NCBI GenBank assembly: GCA_004028505.1
Contig: MTKO01000075.1
Location: 1 to 50,942 of the forward strand
Source: Candidatus Electrothrix aarhusensis
GTDB taxonomy: Bacteria > Desulfobacterota > Desulfobulbia > Desulfobulbales > Desulfobulbaceae
Reading direction: 5' to 3'
DNA length: 50,942 bases
Both the position numbers and the translations under genes were made by a program. Below, piece after piece: positions 1-9,347 of the stretch (positions are counted from its first letter, which is position 1; each line of letters opens with the position of its first letter). The notes under the pieces were generated by a model, which saw only the letters and a list, made by a program, of their open reading frames with translations, was not told where the DNA came from and ran no database searches.

Positions 1-843
1 TGGGAATCTTGGGGAGAACTGGATAGGGCCGGTTTACTGGACACAGCAGTGAGCAGAACAGACGGACTGAGCCTTGCTCAAGCCCTGGATCAGTTTGATA
101 TTGCGAGAGACAGTGCCAGTGAAGCAGCCCGTAGCCTCTACGCCAGTGCTCCGGGCAATAAAGGGCGTAATCTGGTCATGGGTTCTCAGGACACCATGTA
201 CGAGGCCTTGGATACAGATCGTGAAAACGGCTGCATCCGCAATGCCAACCATGCCTATTCCAAGGACGGTGGTTTGGCGGTGTTGTACGGAAATATTGCT
301 GAGAACGGCTGTATTGTGAAGACCGCCGGGGTTGATCCTTCTATCCTCCATTTTCAGGGCAAGGCTAAGGTCTATGATTCTCAGGAAGCATCCTGCGAAG
401 GCATTCTGGCCGGTGAGATCTCAGCAGGTGATGTCGTTTTTATTCTCTACGAAGGCCCCAAGGGCGGGCCGGGTATGCAGGAAATGCTCTATCCCACCTC
501 TTACTTGAAATCTATCCACCTGGGAGCAGAATGCGCCTTGGTCACGGATGGACGCTTTTCCGGAGGTACCTCCGGCCTGTCCATCGGCCATGTCTCCCCG
601 GAAGCAGCAGGTGGCGGGGCTATCGGCCTAGTCCGAGACGGTGATCCCATTGATATCAATATCCCGGAACGGAGTCTTTCCCTCCAGATCAGTGCTGAGG
701 AACTTGCTCAACGCAGAAAGGAAGAGGAAGCGCGTGGAGATAAAGCTTTTACCCCGAACCGCGAACGAACGGTCTCCAAGGCCTTGCAGGTCTATGCCCG
801 TTTTGCTGCCTCAGCAGATAAAGGCGCGGTGCGAATGCTGTAA
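1..843 (+). CDS. ilvD: Dihydroxy-acid dehydratase, C-terminal part (cut by window start)
   Basis: This is the 3' part of dihydroxy-acid dehydratase, which dehydrates 2,3-dihydroxy acids to 2-oxo acids in isoleucine/valine synthesis. The frame is open from base 1, so the N-terminus, with most Fe-S cysteines, lies outside the window. About 280 residues are visible. Family blocks are clear: [40 protein letters not shown] and [20 protein letters not shown]. The mid-length spacing matches the E. coli-type (about 610 aa) subfamily. The GTG at position 49 is internal and not the real start. A hairpin about 40 bases after the stop probably ends the transcript. The family call is firm; only the length of the missing part is unknown. 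Confidence 0.95.
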   Translation, partial: WESWGELDRAGLLDTAVSRTDGLSLAQALDQFDIARDSASEAARSLYASAPGNKGRNLVMGSQDTMYEALDTDRENGCIRNANHAYSKDGGLAVLYGNIAENGCIVKTAGVDPSILHFQGKAKVYDSQEASCEGILAGEISAGDVVFILYEGPKGGPGMQEMLYPTSYLKSIHLGAECALVTDGRFSGGTSGLSIGHVSPEAAGGGAIGLVRDGDPIDINIPERSLSLQISAEELAQRRKEEEARGDKAFTPNRERTVSKALQVYARFAASADKGAVRML

Positions 844-879
844 TTGAGCATACTAGCTCCGCTTAGCATCATTTTCAGT

Positions 880-914
880 GCGGTTATGCCGGATATTTTT
901 TCCGGCACAACCGC
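880..914 (+). terminator. Hairpin downstream of ilvD, likely terminator
   Basis: A 14-base arm (880-893) pairs with 901-914 with one mismatch, around a 7-base T-rich loop. It lies 37 bases after the ilvD stop. The following bases (AAATCTTACATCTTTA) are only moderately T-rich, so this is a plausible but imperfect Rho-independent terminator. Confidence 0.6.
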
Positions 915-1256
915 AAATCTTACATCTTTATGCCTCCCTTCTCAGGTATCCTCTTTTCAAGAGAGGACCGTCAACTCGCGCCACAAAACTCGTGTAAAAA
1001 TGACCCAATATTACAAATTCTTCCGAGGAAAAGGTACTCACGCCAAAGCATCAATCCAGAGACACACTTTGTGGTAGCGGTCGGATATATATATATTATA
1101 CTTTTACAACAACGTGTTATACGATTTAAAAAAAACTGGCATAGATTTAGCTAAAAACAATACAAGTATAACTAACAGTTACATGTCGACCCATTTTCCA
1201 GAAAGCCATTTTTTGTTTTATTCACTTCGGAAATTTCAACACAAAAGGCAACTATT
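915..1256. other. Intergenic region with AT-rich upstream DNA
   Basis: No convincing gene is visible. Small open frames here lack a ribosome binding site and family resemblance. From about 1085 the DNA becomes very AT-rich (alternating TA near 1087-1100), which fits a promoter region for the CZB-domain gene at 1257. I could not assign definite -35/-10 boxes. Confidence 0.4.
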
Positions 1257-1616
1257 ATGGATATTATGAATTTACAGATGGCAACTATTGCTCATTTACA
1301 GTGGAAATCAAAACTCTCCGACTTTTTTTACGGGGTGGAAGACTTAAGTCATTCACAGGTACCTGACCATTGCACCTGTGACTTCGGAAAATGGCTGAAT
1401 GCCAGCGGCTTACAAGAATTTTCAATTTTTCCGGAAATGAGAGAACTGGTGCCTTTGCACAAAGATATCCATGATAGAATTAAGCACATGGTTCAGATGC
1501 CGAAAGAAATAAGAAAATCCGACACAGGCAAAAAGGCATTAAAAGAGTTTAAGGCAAAATGCGACAAGTTTGTCCAGTTACTGGAAACGGTAGAAACTCA
1601 GGCTAAAAGCGCGTGA
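1257..1616 (+). CDS. Stand-alone CZB (chemoreceptor zinc-binding) domain protein
   Basis: A 119-residue protein made of little more than a CZB domain. CZB domains bind zinc through a 3His/1Cys site and usually sit at the end of chemoreceptors or diguanylate cyclases, where they sense zinc or hypochlorous acid. The expected ligands are visible: H13 in AHLQW, C41 in CDFGKWL, and H68 and H72 in LHKDIH. There is no signal peptide or membrane segment, so it should be cytoplasmic. The ATG at 1257 is preceded only by a weak AAAGGCA; ATG 1266 is an alternative start. It is convergent with the hybrid kinase at 1692-5548. A free-standing CZB protein may act as a soluble zinc or redox sensor partner, but its target is unknown. 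Confidence 0.75.
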   Translation: MDIMNLQMATIAHLQWKSKLSDFFYGVEDLSHSQVPDHCTCDFGKWLNASGLQEFSIFPEMRELVPLHKDIHDRIKHMVQMPKEIRKSDTGKKALKEFKAKCDKFVQLLETVETQAKSA

Positions 1617-1691
1617 CAAAAACGATCCACGCTGCCTGCTTAAAAAGCACCTTAGTTTGACACCCGCCCCTCGATGTGGTAGATCATTGTA

Positions 1692-4036
1692 TCAACTAAA
1701 AAAACGATCCAGTTCCGCAAATACCGCATCCAACTCCCTGGTGACTCTGCGGAACTGCTCCTCTCTCGCCTCCTCTGACCCATTTTCCCGACAAAGAATT
1801 TCTAACTGCCGAGCCTCCTCCTGAAGCCGGGTTGCACCCACCGTTGCGGCTATCCCCTTCAAGGTATGCGCCATTCGAGTCGGGGCATCAAGGTCATCCC
1901 CTGTGAGTGCCTCCTGAAACTGACAGGCAAAATCGCCCTGATCTTTACGAAAGAGCTGCAAGACCTGCCGATAAATCTCAGGATCATTCATGGTATTTTC
2001 CATCCCTGTCCCGGCCTCAATACCTGCAAGACCAAAGAGACTCATAGGCTCCTTTCGGGCCGATATTTTTACTGTCTCTTTCTCTTCCTGCTTCCGCTCT
2101 TTGACAGACAGAGGTATCTCGGGTCGAATCAGGCGTACCATCGTAGCAAACATCTCCTCTTCCCGAAATGGTTTACCGATATGCCCGTTCATTCCGGCGT
2201 CCCTGCTCCTCTCCCGATCACCAGACATAACATTTGCTGTCAGGGCGATAATAGGCAAATCCTTATGCCGAGGATCCTTGCGAATCTCAACACAGGCCGT
2301 ATATCCATCCATGACCGGCATCTGAATATCCATGAGCACGCCGTCGAACTCCTGCTCACCAATGGCGGACAAGGCCTCTTCACCGTTTCCGGCAACAGTC
2401 ACAATCATACCTTGGCGGCTCAGCATAAGTTCGGCAAGTTCCTGATTAATTTTATTATCTTCCACCAATAAAATCTTAACCCCATCCAGACGCGTGATAT
2501 CCTCTGCAAAAACAGATATTTCCTTAAGAGAAGCAAGGGCATTACCGATCCGCTGGGGCAAGATAAAATGAAAACTCGATCCTTGACCGTATGCGCTCTC
2601 GGCCCAGATCTTTCCGTCCATCATTTCGACAAGGCGCTTACAAATGGACAGTCCCAATCCGGTACCGCCATATTTACGAGTAATCGAATTGTCTGCCTGA
2701 CTGAAAAGCTGAAACAACCTTTTCTGCTGATCCGGGGTCATCCCGATGCCGGTATCTGTTACACTGAAATGAAGAACCACCTGAGTTTCTGTTCGCTCTA
2801 TCAATTCAACAGAGACAGCGACACTCCCCTTTTTTGTAAATTTAATCGCATTATTAACTAAGTTCACTAAAATCTGACCGAGACGCAGAGGATCGCCCTG
2901 CAAGGCATTAGGGACATTATCGGCAATATCAATATGTAGGAGTAAACCTTTTTCAGCCACCTTCAACCCAATGAGATTATGCAAATTTTCAAATACGGCA
3001 TGGAGCTGATAGTCAATAATCTCCAGGCTCATCTTCCCGGCTTCAATCTTGGAAAAATCCAAAATATCATTGAGAATCCCCAGCAGCAATTCAGCAGAGA
3101 GATGCGCTTTATCAATATAATTTCTCTGCTCATTTGTAAGTTCCGTCTCCAGGGCGAGTTTGGACATCCCGATAATAGCGTTCATCGGGGTACGAAGCTC
3201 ATGGCTCATATTGGCGAGAAATTTTGATTTTGCCTGACTGGCCGCCTCAGCATGCTGCTGTGCTTCAATAAGTTCTTGTTCTATTTTTTTCCGCGCGGTT
3301 ATATCCAGTACCGAACAGATGGACTGCACGGGATTGCCATCACCATCGTACTCAGCTTCACCCCGCCCAAGCACATATCTAACCCTCCCGTCATTCATCA
3401 ATAATCTGTTTTCAATAGAGAAAGAACTCCGACCAAGCACGGACTGGGTGTAGGTGTCGCTGACCATCTGCCGATCATCGGGATGCACAACTTCAAGAAA
3501 TGAGGCTAGGGAGGCCTTGGTAATTTCCGGGTCAAGTTCCAGGATTCTATACATCTCCGGCGACCACTCCTGCCCGTTATCAGAAAAATACTGCCGCCAA
3601 CTACCGAGTCCAGCAATCTGCTGGGTCTGAGCCAGGAATTGCTCACTCTTTTTCAATTTTTCTTCTGCTAATCTCTCCGTGGTGATATCACGCCCAATAA
3701 TGACCAAAGCTCTGCGTCGTTCATCAGGAAAAAATAGCGGCATCTTCCTGACCTCAAAAATTCGATCCTGCTCATCTTCCCCTGGGATCTCCTCATAGTC
3801 GATAAACATATCTTTCGCCTGCCAAGCTTTTTGGTCGCTTGCGATACAGGCGAGATGGGCCTTTTCCCACTCAGGTCGTGCTTCAGCAAGCTCAGCATCA
3901 GTCCTCCCTTGCCAGGGAAATTCTTCTATTTTAAACAAATTTCTTGCTGTTCGATTGGTCAGCTGCCAACGGCCTTTTCCGTCCTTGAGAAAAGCAGCAT
4001 CAGGCAAGGTCTCCATAAAGGTAATCAGGCGCTCAT
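1692..4036 (-). CDS. Hybrid histidine kinase, C-terminal portion (PAS-PAS-HisKA-HATPase-REC-HPt)
   Basis: C-terminal part of a hybrid sensor kinase whose N-terminal part is at 4025-5548. In order: a PAS domain ([20 protein letters not shown]), a second PAS/PAC (about residues 125-240), HisKA with [20 protein letters not shown], a GHKL ATPase with N (NLVNNAIKF), G1 (DTGIGM) and G2 (GGTGLGL) boxes, a REC domain with [11 protein letters not shown], and a C-terminal HPt with MAHTLKGIA. This is a full internal phosphorelay. The first ATG (4016) lies inside a PAS domain that continues without a gap in the other segment, so a 1-base deletion near 4037 has probably split one gene. It has no separate ribosome binding site. 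Confidence 0.85.
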
Positions 4037-5548
4037 AGTTTCCCTGTATCTGGCTTCAGCCTCTTTTCTCTGGGTGATATTGATATGCACCCCCATAAAT
4101 CGTTGCGCCCGCCCCTGGCCATCACGACTCACGACGCGGCCCACATCCCGAATCCACTTCCACTGTCCGTCAACAGTGCGCACTCGATATTCAGTACAAT
4201 AGCAGCTATCATCGCTATCCAAAAAAAGCTGACGGACCGTCCTGACTTCCTCAAGGTCATCAGGATGGATCAACTCCACCCATCGTTCCATCGTAAAGGG
4301 TAAACTCTCCCGAAGATATCCCAGCATGGTAAAAAAAATATCGTTGGTATAGACGACATCGCCATGTTGCGGTCGCCAATCCCACATGCCCAGATCTGCT
4401 ACTTCCAAAGCAAGGGCCAGCTGTTGACGACTTTCCTCCAGCCCAGCACCGGACTCTGCCAGCTGAAGCTCGGCCCTGCGCAGCACATGGTAATAAATAA
4501 CCAGAAGGACAACCGCTAGCCCCAACAGGGTGAGAAGAAAAAAATTATTCATCCGCCGGGCAAGCAAAAGTTCTTTTAACTCGTCATGAACAAAAATCAG
4601 GCTGCCCACATGCCTGCCGGAAACATCAACCAACGGACGATCATGTATCAGATAAAACATGTTCTCCGGAAAAACAAAGCGATGAAGAAAGCTCTGGAGC
4701 CTATGCTGCTCCATCTGTTCACTCCCGAGATAGGCAAACCGTTCAGGTAGGGTATTGATCATAATTACCCTGTCTGAAAATGCAGACCAATCAGCTGACC
4801 GGTTCAACATCGCCATGCCCAGCAGCCAACCCTGGTGTTTAAGAAATTTTTTATTCACCGTTAGCAAATAACCATCAACAGTATCGGACTGACGAAAAGC
4901 AGAGGCTATCGAAGCCAATTCCCTGCCCAATTCCAGATAACCGATCAGCTGTTCGCCAGCATGCCAGGGGATAACTGCCCGTAAGGTCAGGGTTCCCAGG
5001 GGGCCGATCTCCAACCCGGAAGCAATTTCTCCGGTTTTGACCGCCTGTCGGAGAGTCACACGATCAATCCTGTCTCCATGACGTTCGGGTTGGTGGACCC
5101 TGAGAAAATTAATCCTGTCCGGTGAATGAAAATAAAAATGAGTTATATGGTAATCCTGATTCAGGATATGCTCCAAAGAACGACTCGTCTCCAGGAGCAT
5201 TTCTCGGTCTTTGGCCATAAACTGCTGCCGGAGCACCGGATTTTCGCGCAGCACGAACAGAAGTGATCTCAGGTTCTTTTCCGCTTCACTGAGCCGGTAG
5301 GAGTACATATCATCAACAGTCTCCTTCCATTCCTGATATCGAGCTGCATCCTGCTGCCGATACATCCAAAAAACCGAAAAGAGATAAACCAACCCCAACA
5401 ACACCATTCCAGCCAGGATATAGCAAAATATATCTTTTTTAATAGCATAGACACCCTGGGGGAGGTTTCCCATCACAGTATCATTCTCTCTCTTTTGTCT
5501 CATGCTTCTCTGCTTCTCCTTCATGTCTGCCTTCAACATGCAGCTCAT
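4025..5548 (-). CDS. Hybrid histidine kinase, N-terminal sensor portion (TM-cache-TM-PAS)
   Basis: N-terminal sensor half of the kinase continued at 1692-4036. A first membrane helix (about residues 42-65) is followed by a periplasmic dCache_3-like domain with [20 protein letters not shown] second helix (about 335-355, [18 protein letters not shown]) and a PAS/PAC domain come next, ending [13 protein letters not shown]. The frame then stops at TGA 4025-4027. Shifting by one base just before gives [20 protein letters not shown], the normal beginning of the next PAS domain. Several ATGs compete for the start; that at 5503 has AAGGAG upstream and may be better than 5548. The ligand of the cache domain cannot be predicted. 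Confidence 0.8.
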   Translation of the reverse strand: MSCMLKADMKEKQRSMRQKRENDTVMGNLPQGVYAIKKDIFCYILAGMVLLGLVYLFSVFWMYRQQDAARYQEWKETVDDMYSYRLSEAEKNLRSLLFVLRENPVLRQQFMAKDREMLLETSRSLEHILNQDYHITHFYFHSPDRINFLRVHQPERHGDRIDRVTLRQAVKTGEIASGLEIGPLGTLTLRAVIPWHAGEQLIGYLELGRELASIASAFRQSDTVDGYLLTVNKKFLKHQGWLLGMAMLNRSADWSAFSDRVIMINTLPERFAYLGSEQMEQHRLQSFLHRFVFPENMFYLIHDRPLVDVSGRHVGSLIFVHDELKELLLARRMNNFFLLTLLGLAVVLLVIYYHVLRRAELQLAESGAGLEESRQQLALALEVADLGMWDWRPQHGDVVYTNDIFFTMLGYLRESLPFTMERWVELIHPDDLEEVRTVRQLFLDSDDSCYCTEYRVRTVDGQWKWIRDVGRVVSRDGQGRAQRFMGVHINITQRKEAEARYRETMSA

Positions 5549-5868
5549 ATCTTAACGGCTTCTTTTCTCTGAGATTTTCAAGTCCTCTTTCAACGCCCCT
5601 TAGTGGTTATTTTAGTGGTTCTTTGTCAGGTACGGACAAACTCTCCAGGCAGTTTAAGGGGCCATTAAGACAGGCCAGCAGGGAATATATCCAAATGTAT
5701 TGCCGTTTTTTTTATCATCGTGTAATGAGTAGAGCGAAGTTCAATGCATAATATATCATTGTACACCTCGAAAATCGAAAAGCAAAGAAGCCGACACACA
5801 TTTTCTCTGCCAGCAACAAGACCTTACAGCTTGCCCAACAAACAAAAATACATAGGCAGGAGTTCACA
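5549..5868. other. Divergent intergenic region
   Basis: This 320-base stretch separates the kinase gene (minus strand) from the VWA lipoprotein gene (plus strand) and must carry both promoters. A short direct repeat (TAGTGGTT) occurs near 5601 and 5614. I see no convincing gene, operator or hairpin. Confidence 0.35.
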
Positions 5869-6906
5869 ATGAATATTAAAAAAATCATATCCGTTATTCT
5901 CCTTTTCGTCCTGACTTCGTGCTCCAACGTACCCAAAGAAGATATTCCGAAAAAAAATACGGCGCAGCAGAAAACAACTCAAACAACTGTTGCTCTCGAC
6001 ACGAAAACAGATAACGCAGATTCTGACGACATTCTCGATGCCATCCCCCAAGAAGGAAAAAGAATAAAAAAGGAAAAAATTGCAGGCTCTATAGACGTGA
6101 AAGAGGAGGTCGTGATGATGGCAGAAGCTCCTGCCAGAGCCATGTTCGTTGCAAGCACGGCAGTCACCCCGCCCCAACCTGAATGGAACACGGAATCCTA
6201 TAATGCCCGGCAAGAAAACGGCTTCATCAGCACGAGCAACGATCCCCTGTCCACCTTTTCCATTGACGTAGACACAGCCTCCTACAGCAATGTACGCCGT
6301 TTTATCAATGAGGGAAGCCTTCCGCCCAAGGGAGCTGTGCGTATAGAGGAGCTGATCAATTATTTTTCCTATGATTACCCTCAACCGGATAGCGAACATC
6401 CTTTCTCCGTGACAACAGAGGTCGGCCCCTGCCCTTGGAATGACAGCCGAAAGCTGGTTCGAATCGGCCTGAAGGCAAAGGATATTGACAAAAAAGATCT
6501 CCCGCCGTCGAACCTCGTTTTTCTCATCGACGTCTCAGGCTCCATGTCCGAGCAGAACAAACTTCCCCTCCTGCAAAAATCCATGAAAATGCTGGTAAAA
6601 CAGCTGGGCAAGAATGATCGGATTTCCATTGTGGTCTATGCCGGGCATGACCGCGTAGTTTTAGAACCGACAGCCGGTTCTGAACAACAGAAAATCATCG
6701 CCGCCATTGAGGCACTGGGTGCTGGAGGCTCAACCCATGCCTCCAGCGGTATTACCACGGCCTACCAATTGGCGGAACAGGTCCTTCTCCCTAAAGGCAA
6801 TAACCGGATCATCTTGCTTCGGACGGCGATTTCAATGTGGGGATCACCAGTCGTGGCGAGTTACAAAAACTGGTTGAGGAAAAGAGAAAATCAGGTGTCT
6901 TCCTGA
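5869..6906 (+). CDS. YfbK-like von Willebrand factor A lipoprotein, N-terminal portion
   Basis: N-terminal part of an envelope lipoprotein of the YfbK family (VWA plus DUF3520). The start at 5869 has CAGGAG upstream. A signal peptide ends in the lipobox LTSC (C18), so it should be lipid-anchored. The family segment [20 protein letters not shown] is present, followed by a VWA domain with the metal site [11 protein letters not shown] (DxSxS). From about 6818 the frame becomes nonsense (LLRTAISMW), while the next frame reads [15 protein letters not shown], the standard continuation, so a single base is missing near 6815-6820. The coding frame given here therefore ends artificially at 6906. In E. 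coli yfbK is uncharacterised; VWA domains generally mediate metal-dependent protein contacts. Confidence 0.85.
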   Translation: MNIKKIISVILLFVLTSCSNVPKEDIPKKNTAQQKTTQTTVALDTKTDNADSDDILDAIPQEGKRIKKEKIAGSIDVKEEVVMMAEAPARAMFVASTAVTPPQPEWNTESYNARQENGFISTSNDPLSTFSIDVDTASYSNVRRFINEGSLPPKGAVRIEELINYFSYDYPQPDSEHPFSVTTEVGPCPWNDSRKLVRIGLKAKDIDKKDLPPSNLVFLIDVSGSMSEQNKLPLLQKSMKMLVKQLGKNDRISIVVYAGHDRVVLEPTAGSEQQKIIAAIEALGAGGSTHASSGITTAYQLAEQVLLPKGNNRIILLRTAISMWGSPVVASYKNWLRKRENQVSS

Positions 6907-7609
6907 CTGTCCTCGGCTTCGGCATGGGCAACTATCATGATGATACGATGGAAGTTCTCGCAGATAAGGGTAACGGCAACTATGCTATATTGACAGTCTG
7001 CTGGAAGCAAAAAAGGTTATGGTCAAAGAGATGAGCGGCACCCTCTTTGCCCTGGCAAGCGATGTCAAAATTCAGGTAGAATTTAATCCGGCAAAAGTCG
7101 GCGCGTACCGACTGATCGGTTACGAGAACCGGGCCCTTGCTGACGAAGACTTTAACGACGATAAAAAAGACGCCGGTGAAATCGGGGTCGGACACAGGGT
7201 CACGGCCCTGTATGAAATAATCCCGGTCGGTGCTGCTGGCCAACCGACTGTGGATCCGCTCAAATATCAAAAGACCAAGAAGAACGATTCTGATTCAAAG
7301 ACACAATACGCTAACGAGTTGATGACTGTCAAGCTGCGCTATAAACCTCTCCAAACATCCGAATCTGTCCTACTCAGCACAGTGGTGAAGGATAACAAGC
7401 TTGCACTGGAGGAGACTGGTAATGATTTCCGTTTTGCCGCCTCTGTTGCCGGTTTCGGTATGCTGCTCAGCGATTCCGAGCATGCTGACGGCGTCACTTG
7501 GTCGCAAATCCTCACCCTTGCCAAGGGTGCAAAGGGCACGGACGAAGAAGGCTATCGGGCTGAGTTCATACGCCTTGTTGAGACAGCTGAAATACTTACT
7601 GAAAAATAA
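6837..7609 (+). CDS. YfbK-like VWA protein, C-terminal portion (VWA end plus DUF3520)
   Basis: Continuation of the lipoprotein begun at 5869. Bases 6837-6985 encode the end of the VWA domain ([30 protein letters not shown]). A second frame change near 6984 leads into [16 protein letters not shown] and the DUF3520 domain up to 7609. Typical DUF3520 blocks are [27 protein letters not shown] and VAGFGMLL. Inserting one base (GC-N-TAT) restores the family sequence exactly. With both shifts repaired the protein is about 580 residues, which is normal for YfbK. The ATG at 7019 is internal. The repaired gene would be followed 15 bases later by the gene at 7625, suggesting one transcript. Confidence 0.8.
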
Positions 7610-7624
7610 ACTGTAATATTTACT

Positions 7625-8182
7625 ATGATCAGATTTTTCCCTGGAATCCTTATTCTCCAGGCAGTTACGGCAGGACTCTCGTACCTTATCATCACAGGAG
7701 GCCCTTCCACTGAAAACCACCTCTTTTTCGCCATAATCTCTCTAGATATCGCCTTTATCCTCCTCATGGCCCTCTGGTTTTCCGCCATTGCCCGACAAAA
7801 TAATTTTGCGGCAATGGAGTCGCTCAAGGAAGCCCATGCCAAAGAGCGGGAAAAACTCCGGGTTAATGCAGAGCGGCAGAAAAATAGGCTTGCGAACAAG
7901 AAGCACAAGGAGATACTCAAAGAAACAAAACAAGCCTATGCAATGGCGAATATCAAAGTAGGTACAGTTATCACCGGCCTTGTTGCTCTAGGCGGCGTGC
8001 TGCTCTACAGCCAATTTATTACCTTCGGCTCCATACTGTTGACTGCTGGTGGTGGATGCCTGCTCGGATACTTAGCTCGGGCAAAACAGGAAACCCTGTT
8101 CCGATTCCGACGTAACGAACCCTCTCTTCCTGAGCCCTCTCCTGAAGCCACCGTAAAACAAGTACCAAAAAAATTGATATAG
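7625..8182 (+). CDS. Membrane protein with central coiled coil, function unknown
   Basis: A 185-residue protein that I do not recognise. Two hydrophobic helices lie at about residues 5-25 and 33-55. A charged, Lys/Glu-rich coiled coil (about 62-105, with EREKLRVNAERQKNRLANKK) follows, then two more hydrophobic stretches (about 110-130 and 132-148) and a Pro-rich tail. It starts 15 bases after the VWA gene with no clear Shine-Dalgarno sequence, so it probably depends on translation from upstream. The topology suggests an inner-membrane scaffold with a cytoplasmic coiled coil, but no function can be given. Confidence 0.65.
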   Translation: MIRFFPGILILQAVTAGLSYLIITGGPSTENHLFFAIISLDIAFILLMALWFSAIARQNNFAAMESLKEAHAKEREKLRVNAERQKNRLANKKHKEILKETKQAYAMANIKVGTVITGLVALGGVLLYSQFITFGSILLTAGGGCLLGYLARAKQETLFRFRRNEPSLPEPSPEATVKQVPKKLI

Positions 8183-8558
8183 AGCACAACGAGACGACAA
8201 AGCAAAACAAGAGTAAAAAAAATTGTACTTCCATCTATTTATCATCCGTTTTCTTCTATAGCGCCCCTTATTCAGGGGCAGCTACCTTGGCTGAAAGATC
8301 TGTTTTTAACATAAAAAAAGTATCATTTTATGATAATTTGTTTTATTTTAAACTTGAAGGACGAGGGAATAAAAAAATTTACCCGCTTATCAGTTTACCT
8401 CTTCTGTGGCATCTGTGGCACTCAGCTTTTTATTGTTGCCCCTACCCAGAAAGAGTGCTTTACAACTGAAAGCCAACCAGCCTGATATCTTTTACGGGTG
8501 ATTTTTCCCTGAGCAAAAAGAGCTTCAATTAATTTTATGCGTAAAAGGGGAGGTTTGA
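8183..8558. other. Intergenic region, no gene recognised
   Basis: AT-rich, with a 6-bp hairpin (GCCCCT 8263-8268 with AGGGGC 8274-8279) not followed by a T-run. A 60-codon frame at 8287 lacks a ribosome binding site and any resemblance, and was left out. The region probably holds the promoter for 8559. Confidence 0.35.
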
Positions 8559-8996
8559 ATGAAATGGTTGACAAAAGCCGTAAGCATTGTCGTGGTTTCC
8601 GCTGTTCTCGTCTTGGGCGGAACAACGCAGGGACGCACCCAACCACTTAATGTTATTTTCATTGACAGCCTTTGGGGAACAGCTGTCGGTGGTATTGCCG
8701 GATTGTCTATCGGTTTACTGAGTGAAAATGATGAAGATGAGATTTTTTCCCAGTACATGGCGAAAGGTATGGGCGTGGGCGCACTGGGTGGTTTGCTGTA
8801 CGGTCTTTTTCATTGTCCCTCCCCCTACTACGGACAGATGTATCTCAATAACGGGCAAGCCAAAGGACTGTTCCACTTCAACGCGAATGACAATATCTTG
8901 GCCATAAGCCCAGGTAAGGTTATTCCTCGACAGGAATTCGATAAAGATATGGAAGAATCAACATGGCGTTTTGATCTGTTCAGCACGTCATTCTGA
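8559..8996 (+). CDS. Small exported or membrane protein, function unknown
   Basis: A 145-residue protein with a strong GGGGAGG ribosome binding site just upstream of ATG 8559. Residues 1-28 form a signal peptide or membrane helix (AVSIVVVSAVLVLGG). Two glycine-rich hydrophobic stretches follow (GTAVGGIAGLSIGLL and GMGVGALGGLLYGLF), separated by the acidic loop SENDEDE. This glycine-zipper-like pattern is seen in small envelope proteins. The C-terminal 50 residues are soluble. I recognise no family. Confidence 0.6.
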   Translation: MKWLTKAVSIVVVSAVLVLGGTTQGRTQPLNVIFIDSLWGTAVGGIAGLSIGLLSENDEDEIFSQYMAKGMGVGALGGLLYGLFHCPSPYYGQMYLNNGQAKGLFHFNANDNILAISPGKVIPRQEFDKDMEESTWRFDLFSTSF

Positions 8997-9347
8997 TTCG
9001 AACCTCTTGACTTTCTCAGCACAGAATCTTGAGCAGAAAACTTGCATCCGGGTATGATTTTCTCCTGCCGGTGAGACAAAGCATATGGCATATTATAAAG
9101 CAGAGCCTTGTAGGGTCAGGCTTTGCTTCGATTTTGAAGATGTTGAAATAAGCAGCTCTGAAAAATCATTCAGCCTAGCTGGCAAGCTCAGCGGAATCAA
9201 ACCAAAACAGGAAAAAATCCTTTGAACATAGTCTGTGTTCGCCAAGTACGTTCTTAACAAGGCTCACAACAATCCGACGTTCTGTGCTTCTTAACAAACT
9301 TTTCACTTCAATACGTTGAATTGAAGTATCAGCTATCCTATTTCCCG
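8997..9347. other. Intergenic region with one hairpin
   Basis: No gene is visible. A hairpin with 11-bp arms (9098-9108 and 9118-9128, one mismatch) is followed by CGATTTTG and could end the 8559 transcript. The poly-T tail is short, so this is tentative. The rest presumably carries the promoter of the beta-helix gene. Confidence 0.4.

Noticed and set aside
8287-8469. 60-codon frame in the gap before 8559
   Set aside because: No ribosome binding site and no resemblance; the sequence is low in coding character.
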